From: JAFDVL01 sp043775925 | GTDB lineage: Bacteria > Acidobacteriota > Blastocatellia > RBC074 | NCBI GenBank assembly: GCA_043775925.1 | Contig: JAYVRW010000226.1 | Location: 1-64,000, forward strand | DNA: 64,000 nucleotides | Reading direction: 5' to 3' | Shown: one piece after another, positions 46,211 through 55,087 of the stretch | Layout: every line of letters starts with the position of its first letter | Numbering within the stretch: position 1 is the stretch's first letter | Notes under the pieces: generated by a model | The model's input: only the letters and a program-made list of their open reading frames with translations | Database searches by the model: none | What the model was told of the DNA's origin: nothing | Made by a program: the position numbers and the translations under genes

Positions 46211-47398
46211 TACACTGTAAATTAAATTTTGGAGTGAATGGGTAATTTCAAAGAAGTATGAAAAAACAACCTCTAAAATTAAGCGAAGGAGACCAAAGAT
46301 ATTTGACGGAAATGATCAGCAAAGGTCAAGTGCAAGCGAGAAAGGTGAGAAGAGCAACAGCACTTTTGCAATTGAATCAAGGATCAACCATCCAGGCAGT
46401 AGCGGAAACGCTGCGCGTGAAGGATGGGATCGTTTCAATTTGGAGGAATAAGTACGGGGAAAGCGGGTTGGATTGTTTGCCAGACCAGCCGCGTTCGGGT
46501 CGTCCGCTGGGAATTGACGGAGAACCACGCGCCAAAATTACCGCGCTGGCTTGCGCGGCTACGCCGGAGGGTCGAGGCACCTGGAGTTTGCGATTATGGG
46601 CGGAAAAGATCGTTGAGTTGGAGTTTTGTGAAAAGATTTCACACACGCAGGTCGGCAAGATTCTGAAAAAAACAAACGACCGCCGCATTGGAAGAAAACG
46701 TGGTGTATCGGAGAGATGAACGCGGTATTGTTATTCCGCCTGGAGCGGAGCCTGGATGTGGATGCTCGCACATATAATCCGAAAACCCCTGTCCTTTGCT
46801 ATGATGAACGACCTTGTTTTCTGATTGGAGAAGCGGTGCAAGGCCTTGCAATGAAAGCCGGGCAAGTAAAACGCGAGCCTTCCGCTTACGAGCAATTGGG
46901 TTCGTGCAGTTGATTGGAAACCATCGAACCGTTGACGGGAAAGCGGAGGGCCGAAGTTTTCGCGCAACGAAGAAAGGTCGAAGTTGCCCGGCATTTTCAA
47001 AAAGTAGCCGCCGCCTTCCCCGCCGCAGAGAGACTGACGGTAATTTTAGATAATTTGAAGACACACAATGAAAGTTCATTGTACGAAGCGTTTTCAGCGG
47101 AGGAAGCCCAACGATTAAGTGATCAGTTCGAGTTTGTCTCCACCCCGCCAAAAGCCAGTTGGCTGAATATGACCGAGATTGAGTTTTCAGCAGTTTCACG
47201 TCTTTGTTGAGACCGCAGAATTGCCAGCCAGAAAGAATTGGAAAAACAAGTCTTGGCGTTTGCCACACAACGAAGCGAAAAAGCGGTGAAAATCAATTGG
47301 CAGTTTTCGCTTGAAGCGGCGAGAACAACGCTCCACAGGCACTACAAAAAAGTAAATCCTGAAAATGAGAAATACCTTGAAACTTAATTTACAGTGTA
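46211..47398 (+). mobile_element. Degenerate IS630-family element
   Basis: It is bounded by inverted ends TACACTGTAAATTAA(A/G)TTT at 46211-46229 and 47381-47398, with TA at the borders. It carries a transposase broken in several frames. The right end cuts a VOC-family gene. It differs in sequence from the IS630 element at 25204-26207. Confidence 0.85.
46258..47387 (+). pseudogene. Broken IS630 transposase
   Basis: The first 153 codons carry an HTH part (KGQVQARKVRRATALLQL; QAVAETLRVKDGIVSIWRNK) and stop at 46719. The sense resumes in other frames: RTYNPKTPVLCYDERPCFLI (catalytic Asp region), then RLTVILDNLKTHNESSLYEA (second Asp), FVSTPPKASWLNMTEIEF (catalytic Glu) and a tail ending YKKVNPENEKYLET at 47387. 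At least three frame breaks make it inactive. Confidence 0.85.
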
Positions 47399-47399
47399 T

Positions 47400-47600
47400 T
47401 TACTCAGTAGTATTCAAACCAAGATGAATTTTATACCACTCTTTCATTTTGTTGGGGTCTTTGCATTTAAAAAAGATGCCACCAATGCCTGTTACTTTTT
47501 TCATTTTGCTATTGTCCTTTGTTGTTATAACTGTTTTGAAAGCGAAACCAAGACAAAAAGTTGTCGCAAGTATCAGAGTTATTAATAATATTTTTTTCAT
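47400..47600 (-). pseudogene. VOC-family (glyoxalase-like) protein truncated by the IS element
   Basis: From ATG 47600 there is a signal-peptide-like start (KKILLITLILATTFCLGFA), then the usual VOC opening (VTGIGGIFFKCKDPNKMKEW and YKIHLGLNTTE). It ends at a stop created where the IS630 end begins, after about 66 residues instead of about 150. The missing part is not found across the element, so DNA was also deleted. A longer in-frame start at 47633 is possible. AT-rich codons point to a foreign, perhaps Bacteroidota, source. Confidence 0.75.
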
Positions 47601-47742
47601 TGATGTTAAGCGTAGATTGTTATCTGTTGCCATCTTTTAAGCTTATCGCTAACGAGCAGGGCTTTGTGCAAGTGGGGAAATAGAATTCCGTCAAGCCCAA
47701 CTTGTACAAAACCCAGTGTTGGCTAGTAATTTGTCCACAAAA

Positions 47743-48642
47743 TTATATGTGCCAACCATAATATGCTTTAATTGCGTCGGCAAGAAGTTTGCCTGCTGCT
47801 CCAATTCCAATTGCCCAAGAACCATCTAAACCTTTGCCAACCATTTTTGCTATCCAGCTATTGGTTTTAGTACCCAAAGTTTTGGTGTCTAAATTTGGTG
47901 TTTCTGTGTCAATTATTTCTTTCAATGACGCAATGTCTTCATCTGATACGCTGTTTCTTTTTAAGAGTTCTTGCAAGTCATCAAAGTTCCCTTGTTTAAT
48001 TTGGATTGTTTTTACTGTGTTATGGTCTCCAACTATTATGGTTGTATTGTCCTCGAAAGTGGTGTGTGAGATGTCTCCAATTTTTTGATTTTTGTCCATA
48101 GATGTTTTTGTTTTTCCAATGAAGTCAGTAAGTCTTCCTGCAATATTTGATATGTCAAGAAGATTTACAGCCATATCTCTCGTGTCGCAATAAACTTTTT
48201 CAACAATATGGAAATCGTTATTTCCATATTCCTTATCTCTATATTCCTGATGCCAAATTTTTCCAATCTTTTTATTTATTTCGTCTGCAACAATTGATAA
48301 TCTTTGAAGCCTTTTACAATGATGCTCTCTTACTTCATTTTGAATTTCCTTTGAAACCTCTCCTAACTCTTCTTTTGCAGTTTTGTAGTGTTTTATACTG
48401 TAATTAATAATACCAATAAAACAAAAAGGTACTTTTTCATCCCAATAACTACTATCTTCTACTTTTTTGATATTTGCTTCAATTTGGTTAATAAACTCAG
48501 TAACATTTTCTTGTTCTCGTTCTAAGTCACTTATAATGTCGTTGAAAGATTGGTGTGAGTAATCCGTCATACCACCTATTAATCCTTTTGCCATATTATT
48601 ATTAGTTGTTATTGTAAAGCTCTTTATCACCCTAACTAACAT
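47743..48642 (-). CDS. AT-rich putative defence-type protein with AbiTii-like C-terminus
   Basis: 299 residues. The N-terminal two thirds is helical and charged (NDIISDLEREQENVTEFINQ). Then comes a beta-strand pair of the form DNTTIIVGDHNTVKTIQIKQ. The C-terminus (KTNSWIAKMVGKGLDGSW, then IGIGAAGKLLADAIKAYYG) matches, from memory of the family, the end of AbiTii-type and other abortive-infection proteins, where a hydrophobic helix may disturb membranes. The AbiTii N-terminal domain itself was not recognised. Base composition is clearly more AT-rich than the surroundings, indicating transfer. An alternative start is ATG 48594. Confidence 0.6.
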   Translation of the reverse strand: MLVRVIKSFTITTNNNMAKGLIGGMTDYSHQSFNDIISDLEREQENVTEFINQIEANIKKVEDSSYWDEKVPFCFIGIINYSIKHYKTAKEELGEVSKEIQNEVREHHCKRLQRLSIVADEINKKIGKIWHQEYRDKEYGNNDFHIVEKVYCDTRDMAVNLLDISNIAGRLTDFIGKTKTSMDKNQKIGDISHTTFEDNTTIIVGDHNTVKTIQIKQGNFDDLQELLKRNSVSDEDIASLKEIIDTETPNLDTKTLGTKTNSWIAKMVGKGLDGSWAIGIGAAGKLLADAIKAYYGWHI

Positions 48643-48779
48643 GAAGAAACAGTATCAATTTTTAATTGAATATAAAATTAATTTTGCCCATTTCGTTAGC
48701 CTAAGAGTTCATTGTTACTCAACAAAAAATTCGGTAAGATATTTTTTCATTCTTTGTTTGTTTTCATAAGTACGAGCCT

Positions 48780-49025
48780 TTACATTCCTTTAACTCGCGG
48801 AAACTCTTCGAGTCTGGAAACATCAATCTCAACCCCAATTAGTGGGCTGTTTCGCAATACTTCAACCAAAGTTTTTCGCTTTCCCTGTAAACGCTTCCAT
48901 TCATGAATTGAAATAATTACCGCTACTTCACGGTCATGGCGTTTAATAATCTGCGGTTGACCACTTTCCGCCAAACGGACTATTTCGCTGAAACTGGCTT
49001 TGGCTTCTCGAACTGATAAACTCAT
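48780..49025 (-). CDS. Phd/YefM-family antitoxin, without visible toxin
   Basis: 81 residues. The pattern SVREAKASFSEIVRLAESG ... QIIKRHDREVAVIISIHEWKRL is the standard Phd/YefM DNA-binding half, with a toxin-binding C-terminal tail. In such operons a toxin gene overlaps the 3' end. Here the bases after the stop contain only short frames, then the AT-rich defence-type gene, so the toxin has been lost or replaced. Confidence 0.85.
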   Translation of the reverse strand: MSLSVREAKASFSEIVRLAESGQPQIIKRHDREVAVIISIHEWKRLQGKRKTLVEVLRNSPLIGVEIDVSRLEEFPRVKGM

Positions 49026-49105
49026 ATTTTCTCTCTAATTACAAAAAGCAGTCATATTTTATCTATATGGCTGCTTTTTGCAATAAATGAAATGTTGTCT
49101 ATTGT

Positions 49106-49321
49106 TTATTCATTAACCTTGCTCCGCGTAAACGAAGAATACACCGCCAGCGAAGCGACCAGTAAATTTGAAATCACGACGGGCATTGATCCAATCACGA
49201 AGCCATAGCTGATCCAGAGCAGTGCCGCGAACGCCTGGATCATCCGCAGCCGGACAGAATTTTTTGTGAAATACGAAGCGACGAAAATAATTGTCGCTAC
49301 CCATCCGAGCAGGTCAACCAT
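49106..49321 (-). CDS. Small YgjV/SWEET-like inner membrane protein
   Basis: 71 residues with three hydrophobic helices (LLGWVATIIFVASYFT; IQAFAALLWISYGFVIG; VVISNLLVASLAVYSSF). The motif WI-YGF and the overall size fit the YgjV-like/semiSWEET group of half-transporter-like proteins that act as dimers; the substrate is unknown. It overlaps the upstream HAD gene by 8 bases, so it is translated with it at the end of the nitrate cluster. Confidence 0.65.
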   Translation of the reverse strand: MVDLLGWVATIIFVASYFTKNSVRLRMIQAFAALLWISYGFVIGSMPVVISNLLVASLAVYSSFTRSKVNE

Positions 49322-50120
49322 TTGCCGCCTCCTGTTTATTAAATGGACTGATCGTCAACCGATCTGTTTGCACTGTTTCCCATTCGTTGATTTGCAATCC
49401 GAAGGACGCGAAAACCTGACGGATTTCAGCATTTGTTTTTAGCCCGATGATGTCCTGCATCACCGGAATCAGCGGGCTGAGCGCGTCTTCGCTCAGGATT
49501 GAACGTTGCGCAATCGGCGCGATATATTTGTTTTCCGAAACGGCTACGGTGAAGCCTTCATGATGATTGACGTGGAGCATGACGTGAATGTCAGAACTAC
49601 CATCGCCAACGTACACAATGCGATCTGAGCTGATCTGTAATTCTTTTTGCAGGTTTTCCAACACCGCTACTTTGCCGTAGCCAGCGGGAACGCGCACAAT
49701 AGATTCAATTTCTCCGGTTGTTTCGTGGTAGCGCAATTTCGTCCCGAAAATATTTTCAGGTGGCACGATGCCTTCCAGCGCGGAGTGAATCACTTCTTCC
49801 GGCGCGGCAGAAATTACATAGAAAATAAATTTATAGCCCTCAATACCGTCTGCAAGAATTGAGGGTAATAGCTCAATATTTTGTTTGAGACGAATTCTTT
49901 TACCTGTTTCATAAAGATGCTCTTTTCTGACGCGCCGAAATTCTGGATCGTGCAGCAGCAGGTAGGTTAATTCGCCACCTTGTTGGACTAAATTATTCTG
50001 CGACATGCCGTGAACTTTTTGTTCAAAGTTATTGGCTCCAATTAATTGACTCAGCACCAGACCGGAGTCGTTAAAGCTCAACGTTTGATCGAAATCACTG
50101 GCAAATAAATATGGTTTCAT
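49314..50120 (-). CDS. HAD-family phosphatase
   Basis: 268 residues from ATG 50120 (AAAGGA site); an upstream in-frame start would run into a repeat. Motif I is DFDQTLS near residue 8, motif II is VISAAPEE, and motif III/IV is YVGDGSSDIHVML, so all the HAD catalytic groups are present. The build resembles phosphoserine phosphatase-like enzymes; the substrate cannot be told. It lies downstream of cobA across a 257-base gap with an inverted repeat, so cotranscription with the nitrate genes is uncertain. Confidence 0.8.
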   Translation of the reverse strand: MKPYLFASDFDQTLSFNDSGLVLSQLIGANNFEQKVHGMSQNNLVQQGGELTYLLLHDPEFRRVRKEHLYETGKRIRLKQNIELLPSILADGIEGYKFIFYVISAAPEEVIHSALEGIVPPENIFGTKLRYHETTGEIESIVRVPAGYGKVAVLENLQKELQISSDRIVYVGDGSSDIHVMLHVNHHEGFTVAVSENKYIAPIAQRSILSEDALSPLIPVMQDIIGLKTNAEIRQVFASFGLQINEWETVQTDRLTISPFNKQEAANG

Positions 50121-50140
50121 AAAATCCTTTCTAATCTTCG

Positions 50141-50265
50141 ACTGGGGAGCAAGCGTCCCGCTTGCTCCAAGCGTAGCGTCATACATTTTCTAAAAATTTC
50201 CCCTCGCCACAATTTTTCACGCCGCTCCCGCGACGATTGCAAGCAGGGACGCTTGCGCTCCAGTC
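50141..50265. repeat. Inverted-repeat element (CTGGAGC/GCAAGCGTCCC type)
   Basis: Left arm 50141-50166 (CTGGGGAGCAAGCGTCCCGC...) and right arm 50239-50265 are near-complementary over about 25 bases and enclose about 72 bases. This is the build of mobile intergenic palindromes and may separate cobA from the HAD gene. Confidence 0.7.
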
Positions 50266-50377
50266 AGTAATTATCATTACGCCGGCTCAAGCCAGCCTTC
50301 GCAGGGTATTAAGTTTTTGTTAAGAAGTTTAGCTGATGGCGGGGACAAATCTTGAATTACATTTTTGTAGTATATCG

Positions 50378-51187
50378 TTAAATTAGTGACGTAATTGTAC
50401 TATTCTTATTTATTGCTTCGATAGCCTCTAAAGTAGTTTTACGCTCAAACCACTGTAATTGTTCCCGTAATCTGACTACTTCGCCGATGATGATGATGGC
50501 TGGTGAGCTAATTTCATTGGTGGCGAGGAGTTCCGGGATTTCCTGCAAAGTGCAGGTATGGGTGATTTGATGCTGATATGTTCCTTGTTGAATGAAGGCG
50601 ACGGGTGTTTGCGCATTTCTGCCGTGAAGTATTAATTGATTGGCAATATCCTGAATTTTTGCTACCCCCATAAAAATAACCAGTGTGTCTGAACCGTGCG
50701 CCAGATGTTGCCACTTGAGTTGTGATTCCTTTTTTGCCGGGTCTTCGTGTCCAGTAATAAAAGTGACGGAACTGCTGATGCCTCGATGCGTGATGGGGAT
50801 TCCGGCGTATGCTGCTGCTGCCGCGCCCGAAGAAATTCCTGGTACGACTTCCCACGGAATGCCCGCTGAAATCAGGGCTTCGGCTTCTTCTCCACCACGT
50901 CCGAAGATGAATGGGTCTCCGCCTTTGAGCCTGACTACAATGTCATGTTCAGTAGCTTTCGTGACGAGGATCGCGTTGATGGTTTCCTGCTTCATCGCGC
51001 ATTTATGCCCTTGTTTGCCGGCATAAATTAATTCAACGTGAGGAAGTGCGTTGGATAAAATTTCAGTATTAACAAGATGATCGTAGACAATGCAACCCGC
51101 CTTCTGGATAAGGTTGGATGCTTTGACCGTCAATAAATCCGGGTCTCCGGGGCCTGCACCAACTAAATATACTTTGCCAATTTTCAT
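50378..51187 (-). CDS. cobA: Uroporphyrinogen-III C-methyltransferase
   Basis: 269 residues, the length of single-domain SUMT. It makes precorrin-2 from uroporphyrinogen III using S-adenosylmethionine, on the route to siroheme. Signatures are VYLVGAGPGDPDLLT, VRLKGGDPFIFGRGGEEAEAL, VVPGISSGAAAAAYAGIP and THRG. It is followed by no siroheme synthase (CysG dehydrogenase/chelatase) domain. It lies in the nitrate cluster, where the NirB nitrite reductase needs siroheme. Confidence 0.95.
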   Translation of the reverse strand: MKIGKVYLVGAGPGDPDLLTVKASNLIQKAGCIVYDHLVNTEILSNALPHVELIYAGKQGHKCAMKQETINAILVTKATEHDIVVRLKGGDPFIFGRGGEEAEALISAGIPWEVVPGISSGAAAAAYAGIPITHRGISSSVTFITGHEDPAKKESQLKWQHLAHGSDTLVIFMGVAKIQDIANQLILHGRNAQTPVAFIQQGTYQHQITHTCTLQEIPELLATNEISSPAIIIIGEVVRLREQLQWFERKTTLEAIEAINKNSTITSLI

Positions 51188-51215
51188 GTTTCCTCAAGTT
51201 GTCTCTGGGGTGAAA

Positions 51216-51259
51216 ACCCCGTCGCTACGGCTCCGGGTACTGTACCGGGAGCCGTAGCG
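51216..51259. repeat. Complete GGTACTGTACC inverted repeat
   Basis: CGCTACGGCTCC (51223-51234) pairs with GGAGCCGTAGCG (51248-51259) around a GGTACTGTACC core. It is the full version of the copy at 7794-7826. It lies between the porin and cobA genes and could fold in the transcript. Confidence 0.75.
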
Positions 51260-51265
51260 CTGACA

Positions 51266-52822
51266 TTAAAACTTTTGCGTCAATTCAACGTAGGCAAAAT
51301 GCATTTTGTTGCCCAGCGGATAGATGGCTGATTGTACTTTGCCGTGCGCTGATCCGCCAAGATAAAAGGTGACAGAGGTGCGCGGAGTGAAAGTGTAATC
51401 GGCACTGACATCGGCGAATAATCCCAGACTATTTTGTCCATTGCTTGGACGCGAAGCATAGCCGAAAGTCTTCGCGTGGAAAGCTCCGCCTCCGGCGTAC
51501 CATAAATCTTTGGCGCTGGATAAGCGCAGGTAATGCAAATCTGTTCGCAGGGCTAATTTTGCCGTAGGCTTAATCATCAGTTGCGCGAACATATCAGAGT
51601 TATTCATCGAATTGAAAAATGGAGTTCGTGCATAAATTCTTGGCGTTGGTAACACCTGAAAATATGTGCTGTGCGTGTCATCGGTTGCGTCTTTATCTCC
51701 AGTGCTGTAATTGTAACCAATCCGCACCCAGGGCTTCACTTTGTCTAATAATTTAGTGCCGCCGAATTGATAGCCTGTTTCAATTGCAAGCGCCGCCGAA
51801 CGCTGTGTCAGGTTGCCCCAGCTTCCAAATTGACCGACGCCCCAGAACAAAACGTCCAGCTTGCCAGTGCCTGATTTAATGGCGCTGATGTAATGACCTC
51901 CGACGGTAGTGAGCCTGATTTTATTGGGTAAATCGGCATTGCGTAACGCCAAAGCCCGGTTATCGGTTTTCACTAATCGCCGTCCATCGTGATATTGCAG
52001 CACGAACGCACGCGCTTCACTTTCACTATCCTTTGATTTGAAAGATTTCGTCGTAGCCGCATAAAAAAGGTCTACGTTTAATTCGTTCATCCCACGTAAC
52101 TGGAAGACGCCTTCAGTTGGACGAGCGCCAAAAAATGTGAAATTTAACCCCTTATTATTGTAGCCGTATTGCATGCCATCAAAGCTGCGCCCGACGTGTG
52201 AAAATCCGAACGCTCCAATCAAACGCTGACTGATGTGATCGCGTTTGACGGCTAATAACGTCGGATCTTTCGGCGCGACTTCCATTCCATCATTGAATTC
52301 AAAACGTCCAACTTTGAGGTTGCTATATTTCCCGATGCTTTTGAAATTCACATAGGCTTGTTTGAGAAAAACGCTGGCGTCCTGATTGCCGTTAGCAGCG
52401 AAATAATTTGCGCCAAGTCCAAGCTGACCGAAGGGCGCAGCGGCGACTGCGGTCTTGGGTAAATTGGCTACAAAGGGAGCTTCGGCTTCGACCATCCATT
52501 CATAATTTTCTTTCTGCTGGCTTAATCCGACACGCAAGGTTCCAGCGCCAAAAGTATAGCTGCCATCGCCTGCGGTGGTGTCGAACCAATCCCAATTTTC
52601 AGCTCGTAAGCGCAGGCTGCCCGATACTGTGACCTGCCCGATTTTGATCGGAGCCGGTGCCACTGGCTTCGGAATTGGCTTGGGCGTAGGAGTCGGCGTC
52701 GCAGCAGCAACCATCGGTTTATTGGACGATGGTTGCGACTGCGCCGACTCCTGCTGGGCGTGTATGCTGAGGCTGAGAGAGCCGAAAAAGCATAAACTTA
52801 GAAGAAGTGTTGATTTGCGCAT
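51266..52822 (-). CDS. Alginate-export-type outer membrane porin
   Basis: 518 residues from ATG 52822 (GGAG upstream), chosen because the signal peptide MRKSTLLLSLCFFGSLSLSIHA begins there. A Pro/Thr linker is followed by a beta-barrel: VTVSGSLRLRAENWDWFDT, RVGLSQQKENYEWMVEAEA, FNDGMEV, and alternating strands to the final HFAYVELTQKF with terminal aromatic residue. Members carry alginate or other solutes across the outer membrane. Its place between the nitrate transporter and cobA suggests an outer-membrane entry route for nitrate or nitrite (inference). Confidence 0.8.
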   Translation of the reverse strand: MRKSTLLLSLCFFGSLSLSIHAQQESAQSQPSSNKPMVAAATPTPTPKPIPKPVAPAPIKIGQVTVSGSLRLRAENWDWFDTTAGDGSYTFGAGTLRVGLSQQKENYEWMVEAEAPFVANLPKTAVAAAPFGQLGLGANYFAANGNQDASVFLKQAYVNFKSIGKYSNLKVGRFEFNDGMEVAPKDPTLLAVKRDHISQRLIGAFGFSHVGRSFDGMQYGYNNKGLNFTFFGARPTEGVFQLRGMNELNVDLFYAATTKSFKSKDSESEARAFVLQYHDGRRLVKTDNRALALRNADLPNKIRLTTVGGHYISAIKSGTGKLDVLFWGVGQFGSWGNLTQRSAALAIETGYQFGGTKLLDKVKPWVRIGYNYSTGDKDATDDTHSTYFQVLPTPRIYARTPFFNSMNNSDMFAQLMIKPTAKLALRTDLHYLRLSSAKDLWYAGGGAFHAKTFGYASRPSNGQNSLGLFADVSADYTFTPRTSVTFYLGGSAHGKVQSAIYPLGNKMHFAYVELTQKF

Positions 52823-52827
52823 AAGTG

Positions 52828-54045
52828 CTAAGCCTCCGAAGTTTGTGGTGTAGTTTGTTTCCACGAAAATTTCCAGCCCTGCTGAATTGCGACAAGGACG
52901 CGGATCACGACGGCGGCAGTTAATGCAATGCCTCCCAGGACTGCAAAACCCGAAGCGAAAGTTCCAAAGGCCTGCTTGAAATTTCCCAGCAGCATCGGTA
53001 ATAAGAATCCACCCACGCCACCAATGGCTCCGACGACTCCGGTTGCCAGTCCGATTTCTTCTCGAAACCTTTGTGGGACAATCTGGAAAATTGCGCCATT
53101 ACCTAATCCCAGACACGCCATGCCAACCATCAAAATTGGAATCATCACGTTTAGCCCGAGTAAGAGGGAAGCCGTCAGGTAAGCGAGGCTGACACCGAAG
53201 AGGACAAAGGATAATAATTTTACGCCGCCGACTTTATCGGCAAGCCAGCCACCAATTGGACGGATGCCACTGCCGACGAAGGCTACGAGCGCAGTCAGGT
53301 AGCCTGCCTGAACCGGTGTCACGTGATATTGATCGCGGAAAAATAATGGTAGAAAACTGCTGAGTCCGACGAAGCCGCCAAACGTCACGCTATACAATAA
53401 GCAGAACCACCACAAATCAGCCGTGCGCATAATTTTCAGATATTTGCTGAATGGTTGCCCCTTGGTTTGATTCGGACTTTCTTTTGCCAGCATCAAAAAT
53501 GCTACCAGCACGATTGCCAGCGGAATCATCGCCAGCACGAAAACGTTGTGCCATCCATAGGCATTCGCCAACCGTGGAGCCAGCAAATTTGTTATGATCG
53601 TGCCGCTGTTTCCGGCGGCTGCGATGCCCATTGCCAGTCCCTGTTTTTCGGGCGGATACCAGCGCGAAGCCAGCGGCAATGCGACAGCGAATGAAGCCCC
53701 CGCGACGCCAAGCATTAATCCTGCTGCGATGAGCGCTGACAAACTCTCGCCGCTCAACCAGCCCAGTGTCAGCGGAATAAAAAGAAACCCTAAAATTCCG
53801 GCTCCGACAGTTTTGCCGCCGATACCATCACTTAGTAAGCCGAGCGGAATGCGCAACAATGATCCGCTCAAAATCGGAATCGCCACGAGTAATGCTTTTT
53901 GTGAAGCGTTGAGTTTGAGGCTTTCGGCAATAAAAACACCGAGTGCACCCAGCATTACCCACAGCATGAAGCTCAGATCAAATTGTAAAAAACAGGCAAG
54001 TAAAGTTGGTGTATGTCCATTCAATTGAGGTTTATCATTACTCAT
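52828..54045 (-). CDS. narK: NarK/NasA-type nitrate/nitrite MFS transporter
   Basis: 405 residues from ATG 54045 (AAGGAAG site). Twelve hydrophobic helices are visible with the MFS loop pattern RIPLGLLSDGIGGKTVG, and the nitrate-porter signature region AGNSGTIITNLLAPRLA. A second loop is GIRPIGGWLADKVGG. It should import nitrate (or exchange it for nitrite) across the inner membrane. It lies between hemD and the porin gene, only 5 bases from the latter's start. Confidence 0.9.
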   Translation of the reverse strand: MSNDKPQLNGHTPTLLACFLQFDLSFMLWVMLGALGVFIAESLKLNASQKALLVAIPILSGSLLRIPLGLLSDGIGGKTVGAGILGFLFIPLTLGWLSGESLSALIAAGLMLGVAGASFAVALPLASRWYPPEKQGLAMGIAAAGNSGTIITNLLAPRLANAYGWHNVFVLAMIPLAIVLVAFLMLAKESPNQTKGQPFSKYLKIMRTADLWWFCLLYSVTFGGFVGLSSFLPLFFRDQYHVTPVQAGYLTALVAFVGSGIRPIGGWLADKVGGVKLLSFVLFGVSLAYLTASLLLGLNVMIPILMVGMACLGLGNGAIFQIVPQRFREEIGLATGVVGAIGGVGGFLLPMLLGNFKQAFGTFASGFAVLGGIALTAAVVIRVLVAIQQGWKFSWKQTTPQTSEA

Positions 54046-54182
54046 TTGGCTTCCTTCTGATCGGTTACGGCTGGTTTTTGGGTACAACTATCCCAGCGTG
54101 TAGAGACAATGACTCCATTGACCTACGATTAATAATTTATGATTTACGGTTGAGGTCGGACTGATCCGACATGACTAAAAAA

Positions 54183-55004
54183 TTACATCGTGGCGGCTCC
54201 AAGATGTTTGACTAATTCAATGACCATCGGCCCCATTTTAGGGTGTTCAGGTTCGATTTTCGGGGTGATTCCAAGTTGTAATAACACCGCTGTGCAGGTC
54301 GGCCCGATGGAGGCGACGACGGTTTTGTGATTCAGAGAATCAAGCAATTCATTGTCGCGTCCCAGGTCTTTGGCAACCTGAAATAAGTGCCGCGCCTGAA
54401 TCTGACTGGTGAAAGCAACGGCATCAATTTTGCTGTGGCGTAAATCGTCAATCAGTTTTTTCAGCGGCTCCAGATTTTCAGGGAGCTGCCATTCATACAA
54501 ACAAAGCTCCAGTAATTTTGCGCCTCGTGCTTCCAGTGAGTTGGTAAGTTCGGCATTTCGTTCGCCGTAATGAAGGACAGCAACACCCTGATTTTGCAGG
54601 TCTAAATCGCTCGTCACGGCAATTAAATCTGTTGTCGTGTAAGGCTCGACCGCATTCAGCGTCGGCTTGATTCCATTGCGTGAAAGTACCGCTGTAGGTT
54701 TTGGCCCGCGACAAATTGTCGTAATTTTTCCTAGCGCATTGAGCAACTCAGCTTTTCTTTCCAGCTTTTCAGCTTCGGTAATTAAGCCTGCGACGGCGAC
54801 GCCGGTTTGGAACACGACGAATTTAATTTCGCCGGATTGCAAATAATTCAGGAACGTCTCAACTTCATCCGTTGCGTCAATCAAGACTTCGCGCAAAGCC
54901 GGGGCGTTGATTGGTTCGCCGCCGTGTCGTTTGACTAAATTTGCTAATTCACTGCTCATTCGTGCTTCCAGTAAGGCAATTTTTTTGCCGGTTAATTCGC
55001 TCAT
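54183..55004 (-). CDS. hemD: Uroporphyrinogen-III synthase
   Basis: 273 residues with AAGGA eight bases before ATG 55004. The sequence is bilobed: first lobe GKKIALLEARMSSELANLVK ... EIKFVVFQTGVAVAGLI, second lobe VAVLHYGERNAELTNSLEAR ... IDAVAFTSQIQARHLF and KTVVASIGPTCTAVL. It closes hydroxymethylbilane to uroporphyrinogen III, the substrate of CobA. Together with cobA it supplies siroheme for the nitrite reductase encoded upstream. Confidence 0.9.
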   Translation of the reverse strand: MSELTGKKIALLEARMSSELANLVKRHGGEPINAPALREVLIDATDEVETFLNYLQSGEIKFVVFQTGVAVAGLITEAEKLERKAELLNALGKITTICRGPKPTAVLSRNGIKPTLNAVEPYTTTDLIAVTSDLDLQNQGVAVLHYGERNAELTNSLEARGAKLLELCLYEWQLPENLEPLKKLIDDLRHSKIDAVAFTSQIQARHLFQVAKDLGRDNELLDSLNHKTVVASIGPTCTAVLLQLGITPKIEPEHPKMGPMVIELVKHLGAATM

Positions 55005-55024
55005 TGTTGGTCCTTCGTTCGGTT

Positions 55025-55087
55025 CAGTACCGCGAGCCGTAGCGAGTGGGTGTTAATTCACCCCGACGCTACCACTGCGGGTACTGA
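55025..55087. repeat. Third member of the GTACC repeat family
   Basis: CAGTACCGCGAGCCGTAGCG at the left and GACGCTACCACTGCGGGTAC at the right form an imperfect inverted repeat between nirD and hemD. It shares AGTACCGxGAGCCGTAGCG with the element at 51216-51259. Confidence 0.65.
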
